A stretch of 64,000 nt of DNA. It comes from Musa acuminata AAA Group. Its lineage: Eukaryota > Streptophyta > Magnoliopsida > Zingiberales > Musaceae. Shown one piece after another: positions 23,358 to 35,209 of this stretch. How positions within the stretch are numbered: position 1 is the stretch's first letter; each line of letters starts with the position of its first letter. A program made the position numbers and the translations under genes. The stretch lies in the NCBI RefSeq assembly GCF_036884655.1, contig NC_088354.1:10022501-10086500 (forward strand), written 5' to 3'. Below the pieces are notes generated by a model. The model was not told where the DNA came from. It ran no database searches and was given only the letters and a program-made list of their open reading frames with translations.

Positions 23358-24545
23358 TCAATGGTAGAAAGCAACAGGAGGAACCTTGATTCCGGCGTCT
23401 CTAAGAAAGGGTATCGCCTGCGGCCGCTCGACGAGGTCGCCATAGAACTCGTACTCCGCTGCGTAATCGTGCAAATCCAGCTCCGCCATCTGGTCGCTGT
23501 GGTAGTGGTGCTTCGCGTCGCTGGACTTGCCGAACCCGAAGACGCTCACCCTCTCGCAGATGCCCAGCGCCAGCACGATTGCCTGCATCCCCGACGAGTA
23601 ATGGAACATCTTCTCGTCGTGGAACTTGCCCCACTGCGTCGGGTGCTTCCCCGTCCCCTCCACGAACGTCTTCAGCGAGTAGTACTTTACGATCCTGGCG
23701 CAGAGGGTGTCGAACGCGCCGTCGGTGACCAGCAGCGGGGACTTGTGGGTGGAGTTGCACACCATGTACTCGAGGAAATGCGCCGGCTGGCAGATGTAGA
23801 TGACGATGGGGACAAAGTCGCCGTACGGGTGGCAGTGGCAGCCGACGCGCAGGGCGCACGAGTGGAGCACGTTGCTGTTGATGAAGGAGAGGGAGGTCTT
23901 GGAGCCGACGTGGCGCTGGTACCCCTCGACGCGGGCGTTGTTGAGGCGGATGACCAGGTCGTGGCCGTCGATGAGGTCGCCGTGCTCGGACTTGAGGAGA
24001 ATGCCGCTGTTGCCGACGACGGCGCAGGTGGCGTACGGCCGGCCGGTGTCCGGGTAGCCGTAGTGCTGGTCGACGGGGCGCTTGATGCGCCTCACGAGCT
24101 CCGACAAAACCTCCGGCCGGAAGGCGCGGCGGTCGTGATACCAATCGCCCAGCAACCGCCGGAACTCCGGGAAGACGCGGTCGTGCTTGGGGTGCTCCAG
24201 CAGGGCGGGGAACCGAAGCCGGGCCGTGACCCCTGACCTATTCCCTGGCTTTACCCCGCGCCGCCAGATGGAGATGAGGCGGTAGCGCCCGCCGGCGGCT
24301 TCGGCGGAATCCAGGCTCCCATCGAGGAGGTCCTCCACGTCCTGCCGCAACTCCACCGCTCCGGGCTCGGCGGCGGAGAGGAGATAAAGGGTCTCGTTAG
24401 GGCCCTCGGCCTCGATCGGCCGCGGCGATGCATCGACGTCGATAAAGGGCCCGACAGTGAGGCCGCGGCGGGCCACCGAGCGGCAGCTGAGCGCGGCGGC
24501 GACGAGGACGAGGAGCACGAAGGGAAAGCGGAGGGAGCGCTTCAT
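23358..24545 (-). CDS. GT29 sialyltransferase-like protein (MGP2/SIA family), Golgi
   Basis: Single exon of 395 residues, strongly GC-rich as in many monocot genes. A signal anchor follows MKRSLRFPF, giving a type II Golgi topology. The L-sialylmotif is CAVVGNSGILLKSEHGDLID followed by GHDLVIRLNNARVEGYQRHVGSKTS. The S-motif region includes TGKHPTQWGKFHDEKMF then HYSSGMQAIVLALGICERV. A C-terminal KHHYHSD and HDYAAEYEFY correspond to motifs III and VS. One NRS and one NST sequon are present. Plants lack evident sialic acid, so the donor may be another acid sugar such as Kdo; Arabidopsis MGP2/SIA1 and SIA2 affect pollen and pollen tubes. The reading frame is open upstream to 24587, but only from a GTG, so ATG 24545 is the start. 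Confidence 0.93.
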   Translation of the reverse strand: MKRSLRFPFVLLVLVAAALSCRSVARRGLTVGPFIDVDASPRPIEAEGPNETLYLLSAAEPGAVELRQDVEDLLDGSLDSAEAAGGRYRLISIWRRGVKPGNRSGVTARLRFPALLEHPKHDRVFPEFRRLLGDWYHDRRAFRPEVLSELVRRIKRPVDQHYGYPDTGRPYATCAVVGNSGILLKSEHGDLIDGHDLVIRLNNARVEGYQRHVGSKTSLSFINSNVLHSCALRVGCHCHPYGDFVPIVIYICQPAHFLEYMVCNSTHKSPLLVTDGAFDTLCARIVKYYSLKTFVEGTGKHPTQWGKFHDEKMFHYSSGMQAIVLALGICERVSVFGFGKSSDAKHHYHSDQMAELDLHDYAAEYEFYGDLVERPQAIPFLRDAGIKVPPVAFYH

Positions 24546-24664
24546 CTCCGCCGTCGTCAGCGCTGCTCTCAGGCCAAATCCCGGCACCCGCCCTTAGCAG
24601 GCCGTCGCCCTCCGCGCCATTTTTGGGCACGTCCTCCTCGTCGCGAGCTCGAACTGCCTTCTAC

Positions 24665-24672
24665 CTTATAGG
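24665..24672 (-). promoter_or_regulatory. TATA box of the sialyltransferase-like gene
   Basis: CCTATAAG on the minus strand, 120 bases before ATG 24545. This implies a 5'UTR of roughly 90 bases. Confidence 0.5.
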
Positions 24673-26644
24673 AATAGCTTTACTTATCAGCCGTCTCCTC
24701 GACAACACGAGACAGCTTAGCACGGCGTATCTTTGGTAAGTTCATATTAGCTGACCCGATGAGATCGTGACGCGTGGAATAAACATGGACTAGACGTTGC
24801 TCGAGAGGAGACCCGTAGCGGGAAAGGTCGATCCGAGGATAAGGGGAGCCGGGGGAGGGGCCGGCGGACGCATGGAGACAATGGCGGCATCGGGCTTGGA
24901 TTGGACGGGTTGACGCCAATTAATAATGGGTGCTGCGGTTGGAATCTTCGCCTTCTCTTCTGGATCCATCGGCTGGGTCGGGATCCAACGACGTTTTAAG
25001 TGGACCTTCACGCGGGGCAGTCCGCCCAGTTTCGTGCGTGCCAGCGGTCGTCGATTACCCCCCAAATAAGCGTGGACCCACCCGTTAACCCGTCCGACGG
25101 CTGCGTTTCAGGTGGGACCTTCATGAAAGAGAACCCATGGGGACCCCACCAAAGAGAACCCAAACGAGACCGGGTTCCCTGTTTAATATGAATATTATAG
25201 AATACATTCGTCATACTTGGGCATGCACAAGTACTGTTGGCAATTAAGAAACGGGAACGACGGGAGGCGTGCCCTCCGCATGCAAGCAAACACCGGGAGC
25301 TCAGACCCACCATCATGCTGATTCTTTCATTAAATTTCGTTTGGATAATTTATCCCCAAAAAAAAAAAAAAATCCATACTAATTTATCTAATATCGATAA
25401 ATGACTAGGAGTTACTTTTTCTTAAGGAGCAAGCGAGAATGAACCCAAATCGGATAGGATCATTCGATCTTATCTCCTTTTATTTAGACCAGTCGTTGGA
25501 ACCATCACCACTTTTAATGTCTGCCGGAAAGCGTCGAGTGGAGCAGTTCACACGGCTCAAAGTCTCCTTTCCATCAAGTCCAACCGACCGCCACTCCTGT
25601 GGAAAATAGGAGCTGCAAACCATAGTTAATCTCTGCAATTCCTTTAGGTAAGAAAGGCTTGGGAACACTAACCATAGTTAATTAACTCGATGGAGCTTTG
25701 ACCCGGTTGGGAACTGCTCCCACCTTAACAATGGTCTCCCCCAGATGGGGACGCCCCCGGGTCATCCATGTCCAGGTAATACCCGAGTAAAATGGTCGAC
25801 GTAGACTCCACAGATGTGCACCAGTTCGTGAGCGTCGCTTTAGCTGAAAACAATAGCAAGGAATGGTGAGCGATTCCTGCATTACCCCCTATCACTCGAT
25901 CATTCTCGAATCGTAGTAAGCCACAATGCTTCTTTACTTTATTCAAGTCGAGTGGATCCTATTATGATATTGATCAGAGGCAGTTGTTTTAATCATAATA
26001 AAATTCACTCTTCTCGTGTTCATAATCAAACAAGTTGAATTGCCTTTTTTATTTTTTTGAATTGATTTCAATATCGAATAATCTCTACTAATATGAATAG
26101 ATTTGGGCCTCGTTGTCATGTTGGGCCTATGTATAGATGTTGGGCTTCTACGTCATGCGATAGTCTCATTTAACTCAACAGTGGTCTCATCAGTTACCGC
26201 CCGATCGTACGCCTGCACGAATCATAAGCTAAAAGCGAGGTGACTCCAACGTCAACATCAGTACCTAAGCATGTCGAAGTCGACTCATCACGCAGTGCAG
26301 TCCGAAGAGATCCATCGATTCCCCGAAAGGTCACCGAGCAAGCCAAGTGCGGCAGTGTGCACCCATTGTTAGCCACGTGCTCTTGTCACCTCGCGTTACG
26401 ATCCACACCAATTCATTCATCGTCCATTTTTCGCCTTAGCTAAGCTTTCAGTGGCATGGCCACAGTGCAACCACTGGCCACCAACGCACCCTTAAAGGCA
26501 TTTTGGAATGGAGTGCGCACTTCGGCATGTGGCCTCACCAAAATCACATCATGTGGCTACACTTCGTTCCTGAAAAGTGTCTCTTGTTGCTTCCATTGCA
26601 TCAACTTTCTACTTCGATTTGATCTCTTGCCCCATTGCCCAATA

Positions 26645-26697
26645 CGAGAGAGAGAGAGAGAAAGAGAGGGGGGGGGGGGGGCGGGGGGGGGAGGGGG
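26645..26697. repeat. (GA)n tract followed by G14-C-G9-A-G5
   Basis: GA dinucleotides (26645-26667, with one interruption) run into guanine runs at 26668-26681, 26683-26691 and 26693-26697. On the plus strand these could form a G-quadruplex; the GA part is a homopurine tract able to form a triplex. Confidence 0.9.
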
Positions 26698-26875
26698 ATC
26701 AAAGCAAAGTCGCACAAAGTACGATCCAAACTCATGATTATTCACTGCTAGAATCTGCATATACTCTTTTTGTGTTGCTGTTCTCCTGTTTCTCCTGTGT
26801 GCATAAAGACCAGACAAGTGAGAACGCAGAGCTGAAGCTTCCTGTCACCTTCATTCCTCCTCCATTCTTAACTAC

Positions 26876-26877
<2 letters not shown>

Positions 26878-26913
<36 letters not shown>
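26878..26913. repeat. (CT)18 microsatellite
   Basis: Thirty-six bases of pure CT dinucleotide, about 200 bases after the homopurine tract and of opposite strand polarity. Confidence 0.95.
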
Positions 26914-26915
<2 letters not shown>

Positions 26916-27448
26916 GGTGATGATGGAGGAGGAACCTTCTGTGCAAGTCTTGAAGAGGATGACGTGAATCTTTTTTACTAAGCTTAGTGGACTTCCTGCT
27001 GTCATCTTCCAACTCCAAAGCATTAGGGTTTTTGGAACCAGAGAACCAACCATGCATGCGACTCGACCTTTTCACGTTTAAATAGTTGGACTGGTACTAG
27101 CTTTCTTCCTGCATTATCTATCTTATTTTTGGTTCAAGTGCTGCCTTTTTCATCCCTTTTGCGTGCCAATCTTAGGTGTGGAGGCCACTGGCCACTGCAG
27201 AGCCACAAAGTCAATTTTGGATTCACTGATTGATCGATAACATCTTGTCTGATCTACCTGTTTGCAGCGAAAAAGAGACTTTACTATGTTCATTTATTTA
27301 GTGTCTATGATTGCGAGTGATATATGACTCTTCAGCTTAAGTCAAAGTTCAGAGAAGGAACAGAAATACAATGCAGAATTGATATGATTTGTGATTAAAA
27401 GTTTATTGATTTTAAGAACTAAAAGCTAAATGAAAGATTTTGAGGGAA

Positions 27449-27695
27449 TATATATATATATATATATATCATGGTATGTAATACCGAATGGTACTGCTCG
27501 ATACGGTACATATTAGTTCGACGGTATATTGATACACGGACCGTTTAGTACTGGATGGAACATGCTACAGTACTATAGTAGCAATGCTACGTAGGAAGAA
27601 AATATATAAAAATATTCAATACGTCTTGGTGTACTGTTCGGTACGTCGGTACTGTACCGAGTCAACCTTGAAACACTGGAACGATACAATATTAC

Positions 27696-27740
<45 letters not shown>
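27449..27740. mobile_element. GTAC-rich TIR element, copy 2, inserted in a TA microsatellite
   Basis: The element (about 27470-27702, 233 bp) begins CATGGTATGTAATACCG and ends with the reverse complement of AAGGTATGTAATATTGTATC, so the termini are inverted repeats. Pure (TA)n flanks it on both sides (27449-27469 and 27702-27740), hiding the exact target duplication. It shares with copy 1 the blocks GATACACGGACCG, GCTACAGTACTATAG and TGTACTGTTCGGTACGTC, but its central array is reduced to about one unit. Confidence 0.75.
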
Positions 27741-27744
<4 letters not shown>

Positions 27745-29886
27745 ATTTGAATGAATGTACAGTTATAAAATGATTGTAGTGTTTGATAATCAATAGATAA
27801 TGAAACTATATTTTTTAAAATCTCTTCGAAAATAAATATTTTTTTATTTAAATTAATAAAAAAATAAAAATAAAATAAATAAATGAATGTATGTAATCTT
27901 TAAAAAAAACTTTGTATGACCCAGAAATATAATTAAAAAATATAATCATAAAAATAAATATAAATTTAATTTTATAAATAAATAAAACAATTTTTTATTT
28001 TATAGAAAATATAAATCATATCAATTTCTCACTAAATCAAGTTGATAATTTTTTTAATTTAAAAAAATTACATTAGTATCCCATGAATATTGAAATATCA
28101 AACATCAACGATAACATTGAAATTACATTCGTTGTTCGTACGTCGGTCATCAACCTAACATCATGTCACATAATAGACCTCCACATGACTCATTATATAA
28201 TCATAATGTTTGACGATTTGGTACATATCCTCATGATCAAATGACATTAGTGATTCTTCATAAATCTCTCATGAATTATTTTGCTATGAAAATGATAATT
28301 ACATCCCTTTACGGATTAAAAAAATATATATTTTATTTTTTTTAATCCTTACTAATTTAAGCATCAAAAGTTTTTGTTAAATGCATATCTCATGCACAAT
28401 TCTTATAGGATTATTTTCCGAATCTCTCATATAGAATCAAATTTATGACAAGCTCGAATGTTAGACTTCGACCGGTGACTTTGACCGGTGACTTGGAAAC
28501 GACGACTCTAGTCGTCTGCCATGCACCGACCCAATCCACGAACGGGACGAATCCCTGTCCGCCGCCCCCGCTCCTCGGTTCTTATTTCGTTGTTCGTACG
28601 TCGGTCATTCTCGTCTTTGTCCACGTTACCAGCGAACAGCTCCACCTGGCCAAGACTTTGAAGCCCATTCGAGACACGAGAGAAACGAGAATAGGTTGCA
28701 GAGTCGAATGATTGGATGCGGTCCAACACCCCGTGAACGCGGCCACCAAAGGATGCGTCACTGCGCGTCAATAATTGTGCGATCGTGATTCTCGGGACCT
28801 TTGTTCTGACCGAAAGCCAAATACATCCATCTGCCCGTAACCTCGTCGTTCTCGTACTGTGTCGCGCCCTCGGTCGTGGCAACCACAGACCGAGTCATGT
28901 AATTATCCTCGATCGGTTGATGTCAATCGAGTATTAAAATGTTTCATGACATCGGACGTGTGTTTTTATTGCATTTTAAATGACCAAACAAATTGTTTCT
29001 GTCAGTATGTGATCAAATTACTATATATATATATATATGTCTAAAAAAATAGATAATTTATTTTAAAAATTAATAGTGTTTTCACCAGATAATGTCCCAT
29101 AAATAATTTTTATCAATGTTTTTTTTTACTTGACTAAAATATCCTCAATATAAACATAAAAAGATGATGATTGTTCTTTGATTAGATTAGATTTTTAAGG
29201 ATTGAATCGATTTTTTTGAATCAAATCAAATCAAATCGATTCAACTAAACTATTAGATTATTTTTTATTTTTCTAAAATTATCCTATTCTCCTCCATCTT
29301 CACTTTGTCACCTTCTTTACCACCCTTCTCCATCTTCACTATTCAAATGTTATTATTAATATTTTATTCAAAAAAGAATATTCTTAATAAAAATAAATTA
29401 TGGAATGCAATCTAATAAAAACCTCTTACTAGTGAGATTTTTTTGATAAATTATCTATAAAATTATTTTGTATTTTAATTAACATCCTTTTTATTTATTT
29501 ATGTATAATATTTTTTATTTTATAAAAAATAAATTATTCAACCTATCAACGTCTCTCTCACTGTATATTAATAATGACATAATATATTAATTAAATTAAT
29601 AGATAAAGCAACTACAGTCGATAACAATTCAACGTGACATCAACCGACAACTTACTTCAAGCGTGTACGGGGTGGGGCGATTCTTCCACGGAACACCGGA
29701 GAGGCGGGTCGATCCGAGCTAACGCGGCGGGCCACTCGGCCGCGACGCGTCCCCCCGTTGGTTCCTCCTTCGGGCCGACCAAAAGCCTACCTCCGCTTTA
29801 TTCGTGTCCTAATTCGCCGTTGTTCTCAATACTGACGGCGTTTGCTATTTTTACTTCACTGCGCCACTCTCCCTCTCCTCGGCTTT

Positions 29887-29894
29887 TTATATAT
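29887..29894 (+). promoter_or_regulatory. TATA box of the IQM gene
   Basis: TTATATAT, about 150 bases before the ATG at 30045. A pyrimidine-rich leader follows, and five GATC tetramers in a row stand at about 30024-30043, directly against the start codon. Confidence 0.55.
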
Positions 29895-30044
29895 CGACAG
29901 AGAAGAGCTCGATCATCACAGGCAGTACAAGCCCTTCAAGTCTCCCCACCCGCTCCCAGCGCACAGTCTCGCTCTCTTCATCTCCGCCTCCTCCTCCCCT
30001 GCGTTGTGTTTATCCTCTTGCTGGATCGATCGATCGATCGACCG

Positions 30045-33000
30045 ATGAAGGTGGAGGCAGTTGCGCTGATCCGCAGCAGCTTCGACCACGCTCCGCCGCC
30101 CGCATTCCCGCTCGCAACCGAGGCGCCTCCCTCTCCGGGTGAGCCCCGATCGGCGTTCCCCGGACCTCGCGAGGGTGTCGGGCTGGAGACCGGCGGCGAT
30201 CGCTCGCTCTTCCCACGGGATCCCGGCGTCGCGGCTTCCGGCGATGGAAGCGCGCCATCTCCGGACCCGCCCGAGTCGATGGCGGCGACGAAGCTTCAGA
30301 AGGTGTACAGGAGCTACCGCACCCGCCGCAGGTTGGCGGACTCCGCCGTCGTCGCCGAAGAGCTCTGGTGGGTTTCGGGACATCTGGTTCCCCTTCCTTC
30401 CTGGTCTCGTTGGATCTTTTATATGCTAATATCCGAAATTTCGCGAAGGTGGCAAGCGATAGACTTCGCTCGACTCAGTCACAGCACGGTGTCGTTCTTC
30501 GATCACATGAAGCACGAGTCGGCGATCTCGCGGTGGAATCGCGTTTGCTTGAACGCTTCCAAGGCCGGTTACTTGGTTCCTCTCCTTACTTACCCTTTCC
30601 CTTTCTTCATGGCACAGAGAAAACCTAGGCGACGAAGAGTTAGTATATGTTTGATGCTTGCAGGTCGGTCAAGGCCTGTCCAAGGACGAGAAAGCCCTGA
30701 AGCTGGCTTTTCTGCACTGGATTGAAGCCGTACGTACATAAGACATCCTTCTGCTCTTTCTTTCGGTCAATGATTTATTTGCTGTAGACTTACATTTACT
30801 GTTGTAGTCGTGGAGATGGTCAGTAAAGTGATGGATTGTATACGAACAAATACTAGCATGTCGTAATATAACGGAATTAATCGAAAATTACAATAATATA
30901 GAATATCAAGATTTACATGAAAAAATTCTTTTAAAACGAAAGGTAAAAACCATGAGACAAGCCAGAGAAACAGATCTACTATAAAAATAATGAACATACA
31001 AATCTCAGAGTCTCTTATCCAAAACCTAAACAATAATCACAAGAGAATAACAAGGATATAATGATTACGTCATCGTGCACGATATCCAAAAAACTCCTCA
31101 CGTGATCACGACAATAATTTACTATAAATTTGATCTAACTTGATGTGAGAACACTGCTTGGATGATTGAGAATGATTTCTGCATTATTCTCGTCTTCTTA
31201 TCTTTTCTTTCTCTTGTATTTCTGCCCTTAACTATCACTGTTGCGGTTTCTCTCTTTTTTCTCAACCACGTCCACAGCCACCGTTGCCCTCTTCTTTTTC
31301 AGCCCTAGCTGCAACAATTATAGGTTGATATAGGTTATGGGTTATTAAAGTCCACTATGGGCTGAACTAATGGGCCTGTGCCCAACATAGAGGACTGGTT
31401 GCCTTTGCTTTGTCGTTGTGTTCCAACTCTATTGTTTGAGGTTACTTGAGTGAAACGTGCGAAGAGACATTACTGTTGGACTCATGGCAAATTCCTTCAA
31501 TAACTTAGCTGGAATATGCTAATCTTTCCTAATTTAGAGTTAGATCTAACCTTTTGTTTCACTTGCTCTGTAATTTATCAATATTGACTGATTGTGAATT
31601 TTTCTTTTCCTGCTTGAATTGGTCTAGAAACTCAAAAGTTGTTCTTGTATTTTGGATATGACAATATGCCTTTTTAGTTATTTATGCACCTTTTAAAATT
31701 TGCATTTTAGATTGATCCAAGACATCGGTATGGCCATAACCTGCATTTCTACTATGAAGAATGGTGTAAAAGTGAAGCTGGCCAACCTTTCTTCTACTGG
31801 TAAGAACTTAAACCATCATCATTCTGCTACATGGCACAGATTCATGGTTTTTGTTTCATGTTTTTTTCTTCTTTGATTTTTTTTTTCTTTCAAGGTGAAT
31901 TTTAAAATTCAGTCAAAGTGGTAATGGCATAAGATTCTATACCTTTCGAGTTCTGTTTACTTGATGGTACGAGATAGGTCCCGAAGGAACCATGTTCAGT
32001 GTTGGGTATGCACTGCTTGATGTAATCCACAGTGTCTATGAGACAGGTGAGACAACAACATGAAGCCCATGAATTGTTGTCTCATGTTGATCTTCTTTTT
32101 GTATTTGTGTTGGCATATGCTTGGGAGAAAAATATAATTGAAGTAATCTCTCGTGGAGAGAGACATTCTAGTAATAACCTATCTTATCTAGTGAAAATGC
32201 TGATTATTCCATTGATTCAATTAATAAAAAACCTTTTTGACATTTATGCAGGTTGGATATTGGTGATGGCAGAGATTTGGATCTTATAGCTTGTCCAAGG
32301 TCCTTACTTCGGAAGCAATGTGTCAAGTATCTTGGCCCTGTAAGGTTTCATTGCTTTTAGGCATCTCTTTCAATTCCTGAACATAATTGGGTTAAAATAG
32401 AATGTATTTTCTGCTGAAGGCAACAGAAAGCTGATCTCTGCATAATTACTTCAGTAAGCAGATTTCTGCAAGATGATTATATTTTAAGAAGAAAAATCAT
32501 ATTATTTAATATATACGTAACCCAAAAACACTAGTATTGCCTCCTTTTGGTAGATGAGTGAACAAGTTGATGAAAGCTGAACTTCTTATATAGTTAACAT
32601 ATGGTGATGATGCTTCTCCATTCCACAATCTTCTGAGGAAGTTAAAGGAGAGGCATTACCAGTGTAGTACTGTAGCAGTGCACTGTAGCACTGTACCAGT
32701 ACAGTGCACTGTTATAGCACCAGTACAGTGCATCAGTACACTGTAACAATGCACTGTATCAGTCTACAGTGCTCGGTGCACTTGAGTATACCGCTCGATA
32801 TACCTGGATGTACTACTCGGTACACCGTACTGTACCGGTACCGAGCCCAGGTCGAAACACCGATACGGTACGGTATTACGAATCTTGCTTCAAACATTGT
32901 AAATAATTCTGTTATGTTAAATTGTGTCACTTTCCTAAAAAGGTTGTCAGGTGCTACTTGTTATTGGTCATTGTGGAAAACACAACAACCTAATTTCAAT

Positions 33001-35209
33001 CGTTGATGGAGGAACGCTAAATATACTTTCAGCTATTTTTCTATCTATCTGGAATGACAGCTCCACACTGCAAATTAATTTTTTTCCTTATTTTCAGCAA
33101 GAACGAGAGCACTATGAGTATGTTCCAATAGATGGTAAAATTATCCACAAACTTTCTGGAATGCTTCTTGATACCACTTCAGGGACTAAAGAAACAAAAT
33201 GGATTTTTGTCATAAGCACATCCGGGAGACTATATGCTGGTCAGGTAAATTATTGAACTCCCAGGGTTTCCCTGCATTGATTGTTAGATTTATATTGATG
33301 AAAAGGGTTGTGTTTCCTTTCAATTGCCTCCTTTCAAGTTGATAACTTGCTATTTAAACTTACGCAGAAAAAGAAAGGAATCTTTCACCATTCCAGCTTT
33401 CTTGCCGGAGGAGCCACCAGAGCAGCTGGAAGATTAACTGCAGAAAATGGGATACTTAAGGTACCATAAAATGAAGTTTAATTTTACAAGAATGTCCTTC
33501 ACAGGAGGAGTAAATATTCTCCATTTTCATGTTTCCTTGCACTTTGATACCTAATTTCCAGTACAAATACACTAAAATGTGTGATACGATTGATTTTTGG
33601 TTAATTATATAAATCTAGCATGAATGAATTTGCATGTAATCCTAAGGATTAACTAAAGCTTGTGAAATGTCAAAAAATAAACAGCCGGAAAAGAAAAAAT
33701 TGATAGAACTACGCCACAGAAAGAGGTGTTTTTGAATTCATACTACATAATAGCTTCCGAACCAGTTCACTTTTAAGACTGGTTAATCTTAGGCTAGTTT
33801 TTTTCTTCTGTAATTTATCTAACATCTTTCAGCTTTTGGTGCTCTGAACTTCTCGTAATTATTTTTTTTTCCCCTTATGTATCTTGTTTGTGGTGCTTGT
33901 TTCAACCCGACCACTAACACAATCATCCCGAGAAAATTGAGATCTATACGGTGCACCTAAGTCAAATGCTTAATTTAACTTTGTCATTCAAAAATCTTTC
34001 ATACTTATTCAAATCTTGATACCTTCCTTATCCTAAGCATCTTATTTCATTCGGTTGTCATGTGATTGACATTTCTTTCTTGACTTGGTAATACTTTTCA
34101 CCAATTGAGATTTTTCACATTGTATTACTGATCCATTCTCAAATTTTGGTTTATGTACCAACATTTTTTGGATGTGTTGTCATAGATGTATGCTTTTGAC
34201 TAGTACGATAAACCGCTGTATTGATCTCTTTGACTATAGCTGTCATACAATTATCTCATCCCTTTTTGGATGTGTTGCCATTTTTCCAGAACTTTTACTT
34301 CCTGTTTGCTTTTGTGCTTCCATGGATAAAAACTTATGTTGATGGATGTGGCAGATTATCTAATCAAATATATCCTAACAAACATTATTTTTATTTGATT
34401 TCACTACCTAACTATGATTGATTATACATGGTTCCAATGATTTCCCTGATCATCCTATACGATAGAGCAATCGCTACCTGGCAACATTTAACACCAAGGT
34501 TGACCGTTTTGCAGTGTGTTTGGGCATACAGTGGGCATTACCGGCCAACCGAGGAGAACTTCAACTTCTTCTTAGACTTCCTCAGAGAAAATGGGATTAA
34601 TCTGGATAACACTCAGGTATTCTGCAGTTGCATTGCCTGTTTGATGTAGCATTACAGCTATGACTAGTGGAATGACATGGATTCTTGTCGACAGTTTATT
34701 ATCAGAAAATTCTTGCTAACCGTTTCTTTTTCGTCACCTGTTCTAATCCTCAGATATTATCATCGTCAAACGAAGATTACTACGATGGTCCAAAAAAGTC
34801 TCAGCTGGAAAAGGTGATTGATGCCATGAAAGTTTCCAAGACTCCTCCACGGCTGGCTTTGCCTGAAGTATCGAAGAATACAACCGGGGAACCATCAGTG
34901 CCAACCCAAGCTGCTAGAGGTCAAGCTGATTACAAAAGGTCCCTCTCTGGTGGCCTTCAGAGTCCCAAAGCCGACGTGCCAAAGAAAGCAATACTGGAGA
35001 GGATCAATTCGAAGCGGAAAGCTAGTTCTTATCAGTTGGGGGATCAGCTTTCTTCCAAATGGTGCAGTGGAGCTGGCCCAAGGATCGGATGCGTCGCGGA
35101 TTATCCATTGGAAGTCAGAATACAAGCACTGGAGTTCGTAAATCTCTCACCCAGGATGATATCTCCATCAACATCCAAGCCGCTCCCTCGTATGCATTCC
35201 GCATTTTAG
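30045..35209 (+). CDS. IQM family calmodulin-binding protein (IQM3-like)
   Basis: Nine exons: 30045-30367, 30449-30563, 30664-30729, 31711-31799, 32252-32339, 33098-33244, 33368-33460, 34515-34616 and 34754-35209, giving 492 residues. A disordered N-terminus precedes the IQ motif at about 82-97 ([15 protein letters not shown]), which binds calmodulin without calcium in this family. The conserved IQM core follows: [60 protein letters not shown], then [36 protein letters not shown] and [14 protein letters not shown]. The C-terminal exon is Ser/Pro/Lys-rich. IQM1 activates catalase through calmodulin in Arabidopsis; other members act in stress and light responses. Exon 2 to 3 needs either a GC donor at 30564 or a shifted GT donor (30568) with acceptor before 30674 (490 residues). 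The frame is open far upstream, but no ATG precedes 30045. Confidence 0.93.
32661..32887. mobile_element. GTAC-rich TIR element, copy 3, in an IQM intron
   Basis: It lies in the intron 32340-33097. The right part (TGTACCGGTACCGAGCCC ... CGGTACGGTATTACGAATCTTG) ends with the same terminal motif as the other copies. The left part is an expanded array of CACTGTAGCAC/GTACAGTGCAC units (about 32660-32770). No left terminal repeat is visible, so it is truncated or rearranged. Confidence 0.7.

Larger units (their letters stand above)
24673..29886. other. Five-kilobase gene-poor region
   Basis: No gene recognised on either strand. A moderately GC-rich stretch at 24700-25300 is upstream sequence of the sialyltransferase-like gene. 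Stretches at 25480-26460 and 28440-28900 are also moderately GC-rich but hold only short ORFs without motifs. The rest is AT-rich with the simple repeats and TIR element listed separately. From 29150 to 29600 there are several ATCAAATCAAATC-type short repeats. Confidence 0.5.

Noticed and set aside
23295..24236. 313-codon open frame on the plus strand
   Set aside because: It lies antisense to the GC-rich sialyltransferase-like gene, where stop codons are rare on both strands. It has no domain and low-complexity Val/Ala/Arg composition.
24546..24587. N-terminal extension of the sialyltransferase-like protein
   Set aside because: The extension begins with GTG, not ATG. The ATG at 24545 directly precedes a signal anchor, as in the family.
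28445..28882. GC-richer block with overlapping frames on both strands
   Set aside because: The encoded peptides have no family features and no splice sites consistent with a gene. The composition alone is not enough.
29634..30044. 137-codon in-frame extension upstream of the IQM ATG
   Set aside because: It starts with GTG, spans the TATA box and has no ATG. It is an open leader, not coding sequence.
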